Source: Rhodamnia argentea
Taxonomy: Eukaryota; Streptophyta; Magnoliopsida; Myrtales; Myrtaceae
Direction: 5' to 3'
Assembly: GCF_020921035.1 (NCBI RefSeq)
Contig: NC_063150.1
Coordinates: 5,208,001-5,272,000 of the forward strand
Length of the DNA stretch: 64,000 bases
The first letter of the stretch is position 1. Each line of letters starts with the position of its first letter. Positions 38,783 through 48,279 of the stretch are shown here, piece after piece. The position numbers and the translations under genes were made by a program. The notes beneath the pieces were generated by a model that saw only the letters and a list, made by a program, of their open reading frames with translations, was not told where the DNA came from and did no database searches.

Positions 38783-39670
38783 CACTATAAAAAAATAAGG
38801 ATTTAGCCACGGATTTTGCCACGAAAAATTGACCAAAATTCATCGTTAAACTGATTTGCGACGAAAATTAGTGACGAAAAAATATTCGTCGCCAATTCGG
38901 CGTCGCAAAATTTAGCGACGAATGTTGCGACGACTACTTATCCTTGGCTAATTAGCGACGAATAAGTTTCGTCGCAAATTAGCCACAAATTTTGCAACCA
39001 ATTACTCTCCGTGGCAAATTAGCGACGAAAAGTTTGTCGCTAATTTCACGAAAATAAATATCGTCGCTAGCGACAAATTTAGTGACGAATTTTCTATTTG
39101 TCGCTAAATTTAGCTAAGAAAAAATAACATTTCGTTGCTAAATTTTGCGTGTTAGCTAATTTTTTGTGGCAAAATTTGTCTAAAACCCAATTAGCGACAA
39201 TTTTGCGAATTTTTGTGGTAAAATTAGCGACAAAATGGTGATTTGTGCTAAATTTGATTTACTTTTGGACGAACATTCCGACAAATTTTTTCGGTTGCTA
39301 ATTAGCACGAATCAAATTTAGCCACGAAAATATTATTCGTCGCTAATTTGCCACAAACATATTCGTGGCAATATTGTGCTAATTTGCGATTCGTGGCAAA
39401 GTCATCGCCGATTACAATTTGAAAGTTTAGCATCGTCATTTGCAACGATAATAGCCACGAAAAGTATTTAGTGATGGAATTTAAAATAATTTAGCGACAA
39501 AATTAGTGACGAATTTTTATTAATTCTTTAGCGGCAAACTCTCCGATGAATATTGTTTAGGGCAATTTGCGAAATTTTTTTTTTCATGATAAAATCATTT
39601 CTTTTACTTTTCAATCTTAAATTTAATTAAAAGCAAAATTAATTTCTACAATTTATATAACATTGATTGA
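38783..39670 (+). mobile_element. CACTA-like (En/Spm-type) non-autonomous element
   Basis: Starts CACTATAAAAAAATAAGG after the flank GCAA, and GCAA recurs right after the element at 39671-39674. The paralogous copy has an uninterrupted GCAA at 42779-42782. The interior is packed with subterminal-type repeats in both orientations: TTAGCGACGAA, TTCGTCGCTAA and variants with 'GCCACGAA', more than 15 instances. This matches CACTA transposons (5' CACTA, short flanking duplication, subterminal repeats). The expected 3' TAGTG end is not visible (the end reads ATTGATTGA), so the right terminus is degraded or deleted. No transposase. Confidence 0.75.
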
Positions 39671-40001
39671 GCAAGTTTCACCTCCTTATCGAATGCAAAT
39701 GCGTGTACATCATTTCTAGTTCATAAACAATACCGACACGAGTAATTAAAAAAGTTTGCAATAGGCAGAAATTTAATTTCCGATCAAGGCTAGTCAACCC
39801 CTAGCAGCAAAAGGGACGCACCACCCGAAGCTTCAACAAATACTTTTAGTCAAATTTTCGTTGTTGTTACATCTTGGCTGTTTAATTACTGTCAAATACA
39901 TGTAAAATCGCCCCCCCCCCCCCCGCCCCCAATCCCACTCCATTTCTTTTATTTTCCATTTTACCCCCAACAACGACGGCTTAGACATCGATGGCCTCTC
40001 G

Positions 40002-40280
40002 TCACGGCGGATCGCCACGGCACCGGTTGATTTTGGTACACGGACGGGTGTAATTATGCACTGGTAAACGAGGAGCCTTCGGGTCCTGGCAACCGGGCGG
40101 CGGGCGGGGTCTTTTGCACCGGTCAAGTACTCCTATCACGATCGACCGGACCGCCTTGACGCGGCGGAGTTCTACCCCATTACTGGGGCTCGCCGCTGGC
40201 CCGAGGTCGGGGCCCTCCGCCACAGCGCGGCAGACCGCTACTGTGCCGACAAGCGCCAAGAAGAGGAGCCACAGCTTCAT
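40002..40280 (-). CDS. RALF-like secreted cysteine-rich peptide
   Basis: Apoplastic signalling peptide expected to bind CrRLK1L receptors and LRX/LLG partners. Intronless, 92 residues. The N terminus MKLWLLFLALVGTVAVCRAV is a signal peptide. The C-terminal mature part has four cysteines in RALF order (LDRC..., GCQ, TRPC, RCRG). The end HNYTRPCTKINRCRG aligns with the conserved RALF end N-P-Y-x-R-G-C-x5-C-R, keeping five residues between the last two cysteines. The YISY-like receptor-binding block is weak (SIVIGVL) and a canonical RRxL cleavage site is replaced by RRVK, so it is an atypical RALF, possibly constitutively trimmed. A TATAAAAA box lies 64 bp upstream. It has a decayed duplicate at 43054-43334. 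Confidence 0.72.
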   Translation of the reverse strand: MKLWLLFLALVGTVAVCRAVAEGPDLGPAASPSNGVELRRVKAVRSIVIGVLDRCKRPRPPPGCQDPKAPRLPVHNYTRPCTKINRCRGDPP

Positions 40281-40343
40281 GATCTCTGTATTGAATTACT
40301 AATTCGCGAAGTTTGGTGAATGATTTTTGGGGTGTTGTGATCG

Positions 40344-40351
40344 TTTTTATA
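40344..40351 (-). promoter_or_regulatory. TATA box of the RALF-like gene
   Basis: TATAAAAA on the minus strand, 64 bp before the start codon, a normal distance for a short leader. The duplicated locus has CATAAAAA at the matching place (~43426-43433). Confidence 0.6.
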
Positions 40352-40629
40352 GCAATGGTGGAACGTGCTTTTAACCGTAGTCCTGCAATAATGAGGCGAT
40401 GCAAATTCAGTTACCTAAATTTACGAGCACTATAGTTTCAGATTATTAATTCAATAATTGATTCATTGCGCTCTTGCTGAATTAAATGTACATTTAATGT
40501 TGTTATCAATCTTTAATTACCGAAATTTCCTGTCGATGAACGCTAATTTTCCAGAGCGAAATCGGTAATTTGCTTCAGGATAGAAAAAAAAAATGTTTGT
40601 TTTCATTGGTACAAACACAATGTGATGTC

Positions 40630-40763
40630 CAGATAAATTGATGAAGTTCCAGGTTCGACTCCCAACAATCACGTCTTGGAGACTTATTCGATGGCATTGA
40701 CATACCCCACCACTCCGAGCAATAGTTCATTGTATGTAGAAAACCTCGGTTATGGAAAAAAAA
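40630..40763 (+). mobile_element. 5'-truncated SINE with 16-bp target-site duplication
   Basis: A ~134 bp body contains a pol III B-box-like GGTTCGACTCC (40652-40662) and ends in a poly-A tail. It is flanked by a perfect direct repeat AACACAATGTGATGTC at 40614-40629 and 40764-40779. Only ~22 nt precede the B box, so the A box region is missing, as in a 5'-truncated retroposon. Tail plus long TSD indicates target-primed reverse transcription. Confidence 0.75.
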
Positions 40764-40779
40764 AACACAATGTGATGTC

Positions 40780-41139
40780 GCCGATTTTTCATATGACCGA
40801 GATATTACATCAAGTTGACCAGTAAAATTGCATGAAAAAAAAAGGTAAAAAATTGAAGGATTTTATCTCGATTATCACTGTCCTGTGTTTCGTGCATGTA
40901 GAAAATAATTTGCAACAAATCAACATGTACCCTTTTATTGACTTTAAAAAAAATGCTTGGAAGACTTTGATAAGAATAAAGCGAAAAATAAAGTTGTGGA
41001 ATTTCTGTACGTTATTGATGAATTGTACAGGAGTTACAAGATCGCATTACAGTGGGAATTACAATCAACCAGGATAACAAAAACACAACCTGAGAGATAT
41101 ATGGAATCGTGCAATATATTTCTAAAATCCTCTCAAACT
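40780..41139. other. Short intergenic stretch between SINE and Copia remnant
   Basis: AT-rich, with a copia-style stretch at the right end (41026-41110, 'GAATTGTACAGGAGTTACAAG' region). No gene recognised. Confidence 0.4.
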
Positions 41140-42342
41140 TAAGGTGACATGTAGCACATGAAGTGTACGAAATGACCATCTATTTCATTATGTTTGGTGC
41201 GCTTATGAAAAACATCATCATGTGCTATTTGGACTGCACTACTCTGATTGTCGCAATAAAGTACCGTTGCGCCATCATGACGGATGCCCATGTCCTTTAA
41301 TAACTATTGCAATCAATTCTGCTTTAGTACTAGATCGACCGATAACAATCTATTTCTTGCTACGCCAGGAGATAAGCGAATTACCTAGAATGAAACAGTA
41401 GTTGGTAGTGGAGCGACGACCAAGAGGGTCTCCAGCCTAGTCAACACTAGAGTAAGCCTTTAACTCTAAGGTAGATTTAGCAGAAAAGTGAAGACCCTAA
41501 AATAAAGTGCCCTTGACATAGTGAATAATTCGAAGAACAATAACAAAATGTATGGTTCATGGTGCGGTCATAAATTAATTGGCCATGTGAGCAGCGTAGG
41601 TTATGTCAGGACAAGTCACAATGAGACATACAAGACTCCCAACCAGCTGCCGATGATGAGTCCCATCTTGGTTCATTAAATGTTGCATTGGTCTCGGTGG
41701 GAGTTGTAGCAAACTTGTTACGGTGGACCTGCTCGAGAAAGAATATCAGTGGCATCTTTAGCTTAAGAAAGATAACAACCCGAGGAATCTCAAGTAACCT
41801 CCAAGCCTAGAAAATAACCGAGTTGCTCGAGATCTTTCATTTTGAACTGTTGAACGAGATTATGCTGGAGTTTTGTAATGCCTTGTATCGTCATTGCTGG
41901 TGATAACCATAAGTAGCAGAATATACCCACATGATGTTCTTTGAACAAAGAGAGCACTGTCATAACGGCTTAATTTAAGTCCAAGCCATTCCATGGTGGA
42001 GCTGAATTTAGAATACCATACACGAGGAGCCTGCTTTAGCCATATAATGCTCGGACGTAATCGACACATTTTAAGAGAAGTAGTGTATCCAGGAGGAGGT
42101 TCCATATATACTTCCTTAGATCGCCATTGAGAAATGCATTTTTAATCTCCATCTAGAATAGAGGCCATTGCTTGATAGAGGCAACACCAGAAGACTGCGA
42201 ACAGACGTAAGACTTGTAAGCGGAACAAACATCTCGTTATAATCAATCCTATTCTCCTTAGTAAAACCTTTTTTACTACCGGTCCAAATCGTTCCATGGT
42301 GGAGTGTCTCACTCCACCATCTGCCTTCGTTTTGTTCTTAAA
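41140..42342 (-). mobile_element. Ty1/Copia pol remnant (reverse transcriptase to RNase H)
   Basis: Read on the minus strand from 42342: KTKADGGVRH, then frameshifted reverse-transcriptase sequence, MEPPPGYT (42105), WLKQAPRVWYSKFSSTMEWL, YDSALFVQR, then after more frameshifts DGTHHRQLVGSL, DWAGDPLGRRSTT, SWRSKKQIVIGRSS and KAELIAI of RNase H. Several frameshifts and stops make it inactive. A polypurine-like site is near 41136. The right edge coincides with the edge of the RALF segmental duplication. Confidence 0.88.
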
Positions 42343-43600
42343 CGACATTCACTCTGGTTCCCCTTTCTTTTCCACTGTCCGATCCACCGGCAAACTGATC
42401 AAGTATCCCAATATCCATTGAAGATTACCACCTATTATACTAAATTATGGGAAAGAGCCACACCCAAAAAAAAAAAAAAACCCCTCAAATGATACCCATT
42501 TCGAGACATTTGCCCTAAAATTTCTACCAATAATTTCAAAATTCTACTCGTGTCACACATTTACCTTTGAGTTCCCTCAATTAACAACATTAAAAATCTT
42601 TCTACATGGACGACGAAAAGAAAATGCCGTTGACATAGCCCATGTGACATAAGTGAGACAAGACAAATATGTCACATAAATACAAATTTAGAAATTTTGA
42701 GGTTACAAGAAAAAGTTTATGGTAAACATGTCCAGTGGATTTGAACATTTTGGTGGCTATTTCCCCTAAATTATTAATGCAAGTTTCACCTCCTTATTGA
42801 ATGTAATGCGTGTACATCATTTATTGTTCATAAATAATATTTTTTGACACGAGTAATTAAAAAAGTTTGTAAAAGACATAAATTAATTTTCCGATCAACG
42901 CTGGTCAACCCCTAGCAGGCTAGCAGCAAAAGGAACGCACCATCCGAAGCGTCGACAAATACTTCTAGTGAAATTTCCATTATCCTGCATCGTGGCCGTT
43001 TAATTACTGTCAAATACATGTTAATCCCCCAAATTGTTTCTAACAACGACGTCTTAGACATCGATGGCCTCTCCTCGCGGCGGACTGCCACGGCACCGGT
43101 TGAATTTGGCACACGGACGGGTGTAATTATGCACCGGTTTCGGGTTCTGGCAATCGGGCGGAGGACGGGGTCTTTGGAACGGGTCAAGTACTCCTATCGC
43201 GATCGAACTGGGCCGGCCCGACGTGGCGGAGTTCTTCCCCGACACCTGGGCTCGCCGCTGGCCTGAGGCTAGGGCCCTCCACTGCTGCGCGGCAGACAGC
43301 TGCCAAGCGCCAAGAAGAGGAGGCACAGCTTCATGATCTCTCTTTTAGTATTCCTCCGTCTTATGTTTTCAGGAGAGACCGTGGAGAAGTTTGGTGAACG
43401 ATTTTGAGGGTTCTTCTTGTGATCGTTTTTATGGCAATGGTGAAACGTAATTTAACCTTAGTCCAGCAATTATGTGGCGATGCAAAATTCAGTTACCTAA
43501 ATTTACGAGCGCACTATAGTTTCAGATAATTAAATCAATAAATGATTCATTGAGCTCTTGCTGAATTAAGTGTACAATTGATGTTGCTATTGGTCTTTTT
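42343..43600. repeat. Segmental duplication, copy 2 (contains RALF pseudogene)
   Basis: Collinear with 38333-40515 but without the CACTA-like insertion: ATTATTAATGCAAGTTTCACC (42769-42789) is the uninterrupted site. Begins ACATTCACTCTGGTTCC directly at the end of the Copia pol remnant and fades at TTGATGTTGCTATTGGTCTTT. Confidence 0.9.
43054..43334 (-). pseudogene. Decayed RALF-like gene copy
   Basis: Duplicate of the gene at 40002-40280. The start MKLCLLFLALG is present (ATG at 43334), but an 8 bp shortage in the signal-peptide region shifts the frame and leads to TAG after ~21 codons. The downstream mature frame is still readable (PPPDCQNPKPVHNYTRPCAKFNRCRG-type), but its first cysteine is lost (DRC to DPF), three residues are deleted after CQNPK, and the original TGA is CGA so the frame runs on eight codons to TAA. 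The TATA box is also changed. No ATG opens the mature frame. Each lesion alone would likely disable it. Confidence 0.85.
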
Positions 43601-43774
43601 CCTGATTTAATCGTTTTCTGCTTCATAATTAAAAGTTGCTGCAGAATGTTTGGGGAAATGTTCACATAAATTATACAAGTGAGATGTTACATCATTGGCA
43701 GTCCCTGAATTAGATGAAAATAATAAATGCAATCCTTCAATTAATTTAAGATCGGGGACAAGTAGGACAGTCGG

Positions 43775-43922
43775 TGTTCACATCAGCGATTTTCGATCAA
43801 AATTGGCCTGATAAAATTAATTGGCAAAACGTGAACAGCTTTAGGACTCAATTGATAATATTAAAATATTTATAATTGAATTGACAAATTTATTAGGGTT
43901 TTTTTTTTTGATAATTTTCTCC
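43775..43922 (+). repeat. Dispersed repeat arm (copy 3)
   Basis: TTCACATCAGCGATTTTCGA, CAAAATTGGCC, TTAGGACTCAATTGA, TTATAATTGAATTGACAAA, then TTTTTTGATAATTTTCTCC. Matches 23566-23715 in order and orientation. Confidence 0.5.
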
Positions 43923-44373
43923 AGGCGGAGTCTCTGCTTCCGAACGACAGAGTCCTATCATGGGGGAAATCCAATAGGCCCAAGAGACAATGAATGGGCG
44001 CGACTATTACCAATCTTGAACCTCTCGTGCACCCCTGCCACGTTGGACATGTTGGACCAAGTTCTGGGATGATTGCTCTATTTCATTTATTGGAAAAACA
44101 ATATAAATGATCCATAACTTAGGTTCAATATATCATGTGATCATTAAATTTTTGGTACGTGCGCAATTTAGTCTCTGGACCGCGTGATTGGTTTGTTAAG
44201 ATACAAACGAATTCGTTTAGGAAAAATGGGCACATCGAACATATTCCAAAAAAGGGTTCCTACCCAAACAACTACTAGGGAATTAATAAGTATCTAGCAG
44301 CCAGCAAGGTCTTGATGACTTTCCTGTCTTATTAATGGAACTAGTTTTTGCAGATTTTAATGTTGTTGTAGGT

Positions 44374-44912
44374 AGGGGTATCAATGGTTCGGTTTAGTTT
44401 GATTTTTCAAGAAAATCGAAGCAAACTAAATTGTCATGGTGTAAACTTGAATTGAACCGAATATCGCCCGAACTGTAAATGAATTGAACCAAAAATCCAG
44501 TTCGGTTCGGTTCGATTTTCGATTTTTCTTGTCCTCTTGTTTTTTCCCCCTTTTTGGGTTCAAGTCAAGCTAAGCCACCAGCCATCAGCTGAGGGTCGGT
44601 GACCCTTAGGTGAGGGCCAAAGAGGGCTGGCAACCCCCACCGACCCTTGGGCGAGGGGTCGTGGCCCCTTGATCGCCCTAAAAGAGAAAACAAAAGCAAA
44701 GAAAGAAAACAAAAAAAAAAAATGAAAAAGAGTGATTATTTGAAGATTTTTAGTGCGCTTTGAATAACCGAACCGAACTAACCGATCTAAAAAAAAAGCA
44801 TGGTTACTTTTCAACCAAAAAATGAATCGGATTGAAATGCACGAAATTTTCTATTCGGTTTGATTCGCGGTTCGATTCGATTTTTCAATTCGATTTTGAC
44901 ACTTCCGGCCCT
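44374..44912. mobile_element. Candidate hAT-like MITE with GC-rich core
   Basis: Left end AGGGGTATCAATGGTTCGG; right end on the other strand AGGGCCGGAAGTGTCAAAATCG. Subterminal sequences on both sides are rich in GGTTCGGTT/AACCGAA and GATTTTTC motifs in opposite orientation. The centre (44575-44675) is GC-rich with repeated GAGGGTCGGTGACCC-like blocks. No transposase and no clear 8 bp target-site duplication. Confidence 0.45.
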
Positions 44913-45200
44913 AAGGAATACAAGACATTTTATCAGTCATCAAATCGGTGGATATTCTGACCCAAAAAAAATCGGTGTATATTATGATTTTTAATTGATT
45001 TAACTTTTTCCGTTGGAAAATTAGCCGCTTCTTGATAAGTTTTAACAAGTGCCGACTGCCGAGTTTGCCGACAAGCGTGGGCGATGAGCATGGAGGCCAA
45101 GTGAATATAAAGTAACCATTCTAATCTTCGTTGGCTTTGTCTTCCTTTTCTTTCTTTCTTTTTGGGTCAGACGTTGGCTTTGTCTTGATTGGTTGGTCAA

Positions 45201-45230
45201 GGGGCGGGGCGGGGCGGGGCGGGGCGGGGC
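45201..45230 (+). repeat. (GGGGC)6 pentanucleotide array
   Basis: Six perfect consecutive GGGGC units in otherwise AT-rich DNA. Six G4 runs separated by single C satisfy the usual G-quadruplex pattern on this strand. Confidence 0.95.
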
Positions 45231-46204
45231 AACGCGATGCGATGAGCCCTAACGGCCTCCTCTAGTCATTCACTCGCGCTCGCCATACCCCGTTGTAATC
45301 ACTCCGCACCACCCACGACTCGAATCCATGACACTGGCGAGCCTATCACCGTAATCCCATCAAGATACTCTAAAACGAGAAGTTCTCTCTATACGAGACA
45401 CGCAATAATTAGGCACCACAGCACGAGTCATTCACATGCCTGCTCAGTAGTAGATCAATCAAAATGGGTCGTAAACCCATTTCTTAATCCGCATATGATA
45501 GAGTGAGTTGTTATATGCTTAGTTATATTCAATAAAGCAGTCATAAAAGGGTTTAAACATGATATTAATGTTCAATGAGTCATAAATGGATCATAAACGG
45601 GTCGAAAATGAGTTTAATATTTACTTAGATTCAACCCGTCTCGCTTACTCACTACGCAGTCTCGTTTTAATTTGGGTACGAATTTTCCTAAATCAAGTTA
45701 AATATAAAAGTGTATTAAGAATATAAACCATGTCGAAGATGTGTTGAGTATGAGTAGGATCGGATATGGGTAACTTAATTTGTATTATATGAAAATGGAT
45801 CAAAATTGAATTGTATCATCGTCAACTAAATTCACCCGTTTAAAAAGTCTACTTACTAGAGAGATTGGATTCGCGGCCAAGTACCAGGCGACTTGTCCTT
45901 TTCATCCCTCGGTCAAAGAGTGGTGGGGGGCAGCGGTCAAGAAAGAAACCTCCGAATCCCTCGGCCGGCCTCGAACGTTAGTTGCAGACTTGCGGTTCAC
46001 GGTCCGAATGATGTCCCCGCTCCGCAAACGTCGGGGAAAAGCAGTCAAACGACTCGTGGGCCACAGTCGTTTTGATGGTTTTGAACTTTGGACCACGGTA
46101 TCGCCACACCGGTTCATTTAATTTCCTATTAAATAAATTGTTTTATGTACATGTTTTCATTATTACAAGTAGTCACCGTACGATCCAAGACTGGCTGCGC
46201 ATGC

Positions 46205-46587
46205 AAAGGGCCGACCTAGAACGCCAAAAAAAAACAAGGCGTGACACCGAACTGAACCATCAAGTGCAAATCTGAATTGAATTGAATTTCGTCCTGAATC
46301 GAATATGAACTGAACCAAAAATTCAGTTTGATTTGATTCGGTTCAATTTATTTTTTGATTTTTCTTTTTGATTTTGATTTTGATTTTTTTTTTGTTTTTT
46401 TAGGCTAGGGGCCGGCAAAGGGCCGACCTAGAACGCAAAAAAAAGCAAGAACTAAACCATCAAGTGCAAATGAATTGATATTGAACTGAATTTGAACTAA
46501 AATTGTTTGATTTATTGTTCATTTATTTTTTGATTTTTCCTTTTGATTTTGATTTTGATTTTTTTTTTTTTAGGCTAGGGGCCGGCA
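46205..46587 (+). repeat. Tandem duplication of ~170-210 bp inside TE-like DNA
   Basis: AAAGGGCCGACCTAGAACGC ... TAGGCTAGGGGCCGGC occurs twice head to tail (46205-46415 and 46416-46587). Shared inner blocks: ACCATCAAGTGCAAAT, a run of GATTTTGATTTTGATTTTT, and TAGGCTAGGGGCCGGCA. The unit lies within a larger TE-like region. Confidence 0.8.
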
Positions 46588-48279
46588 GCCTCCAAAAAGA
46601 CGAAAGAAAAAAGAAGATTATATTGGAGATTTTCGAATGCGACTTAATTATCCGAACCGAACTAAAATAATAAAAGTGGAAAAAAGAATGTCTATTTTTT
46701 CAATCAAAAATTGAACATAATTAAAATGCGTGAAATCTTCTATTGGCTCGCGATTCGGTTTTGATACCATAATTCTCGGGTCATCCAAAACTGTGTTCTA
46801 GATTTTGACCAAAAAAACAAAAACGATGTTCTAGATGGGTTTCTGACGTCATCATGAGAGCTCTAATCCAGATTTGGTGTCAATTAAGATAAGAAGAAAA
46901 AAAAAAAACCATTTGGGTTTTGGGGTTCGCGCATGCCGTTGGGAATCGCGAGCCAACGACTTTCTGTCATCATATTTTTTTTTTAAGGTTTATTGAATAA
47001 TAAGATAATTTCCTTTTTTTTTTTTGTCGAAAGATAATTTTCTTTGATTATGTCGTTTTCAATTTACGTCCTAGACGCACCGCAATTATCTTTTATTTTT
47101 ATCTTTTAATTTTGATGAATCCTAACTTATCGCCTCTAGCATGATCGCCGATCGAATCGTGCGTCTGACTTTTTCGATAGATCTGTCAAACGTCCAACAG
47201 ATGCAAAAGAGCCACCTCTACATAGATCATAGACATGTGACTTGGTCTTCCGGAGAGATACTAAAAATAGCTCGAGAATCCGCGAGTCGATATAAGATTT
47301 GGTAATAAAAATTGTACAGCTAAGCGATCCAAAATGCAAATTAAGTATTTGAATATGAAACGTCTCGGTTGGATGTAGTCTGCGATTTGTTCTCGTTGCT
47401 CGGTCGTTTTCATTTAGATTGATTCATGTAGGTAGTATTACTCGCGCGTATCGATCCACACACTCAGACCAATGGCTCGGCGACGAGCGCCACTAGTGTC
47501 GGAAGTCGTAGGTAGAAAGGCACGCACTCGCGAAACGAAAGGGATTATACAACCATTCCATGCTGAGGTTTGGAAAATGCCTAGTCTTTTTCCCGTACAT
47601 TAGAATTATTCATTTTCACGCTATATCAATTTAAAAGCACCATATTGTCTTATTTACATATTTCATCCTCAATAAGTAACATTAAATTTTATTCTTTCTT
47701 AAAATTTTTAAAAAAAAATTCATAATACCCATAAGATCAACTATTTTGTTTGAACGTTTAAGATATAAAATTTTGAAGTATTTTTCGAGATGGAGGGAGA
47801 AAAAGATATTCTCTCAATTTGAGGGTGGAGATAGAGAACGTAGACTCCATATCGTGTAGTAGCGATCTGTGTCTTGGACAAGTTATTGGAATTTCGACTC
47901 TTGCATTATTAGCATATGCTTCGCGCAGTTCCTGTTGACCGATTTGCTGGCAACGTATCCCGATTAACAAATGCTGTGCGAATAGACGGGCATGATGTTG
48001 ACAATGACATAATCACTTCTCCGAAATTTCTCCTTCTTTATTTAATTTAGGAAAATATATTGCGAAATTATTCTTAGGATATTTATCTATCTCCCCCTCC
48101 CAATCCAATCCTGCCAAAATGTTCAGACACTGGCAGGACCAGTCCATTATCTTTTCCCTCTGCAAACCCTATCCACTCCACTCCATAACTCCTCTCTCTC
48201 TCTGTCCTCTGCGACGAACTAACCGCATCGAACGAAATTCCTCGAAATCCTCTCAGCCTGGAGCTTCCCCCTACGGTTG

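Larger units (their letters stand above)
38333..40515. repeat. Segmental duplication, copy 1 (contains RALF-like gene and a CACTA-like insertion)
   Basis: From GGACATCCACTCTGGTTCC to TAATGTTGTTATCAATCTTT this region is collinear with 42343-43600. Shared landmarks: CTTTTCCACYGTCCGATCCACCGG, ATTACCACCTATTA, GGTGGATATTTCCC/GGTGGCTATTTCCC, AAGTTTCACCTCCTTAT, the RALF coding region and its promoter, and ACCTAAATTTACGAGC. Copy 1 has an extra 888 bp inside (38783-39670). Without it, it is ~1.3 kb and roughly 85-90% identical by eye. Confidence 0.9.
43601..48279. other. Repeat-rich intergenic region
   Basis: Between the RALF pseudogene and the DUF760 gene I see no coding gene. Listed separately: a repeat arm (43775), a hAT-like element (44374), a GGGGC array (45201) and a tandem duplication (46205). 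45440-45860 is TE-like ('AATGGGTCGTAAACCC', 'AAACGGGTCG'). 46990-48100 is AT-rich. 48100-48279 should be the DUF760 promoter and leader, including a (CT)n tract at ~48191. Confidence 0.5.

Noticed and set aside
38860-39500. Satellite array of TTAGCGACGAA motifs
   Set aside because: Motifs occur in both orientations at irregular spacing inside an element with a CACTA end, so they are better explained as subterminal repeats.
43054-43326. 90-residue open frame at the second RALF locus taken as a gene
   Set aside because: It would start at GTG inside the signal-peptide region; the true ATG frame is interrupted and Cys1 is lost, so it is a pseudogene.
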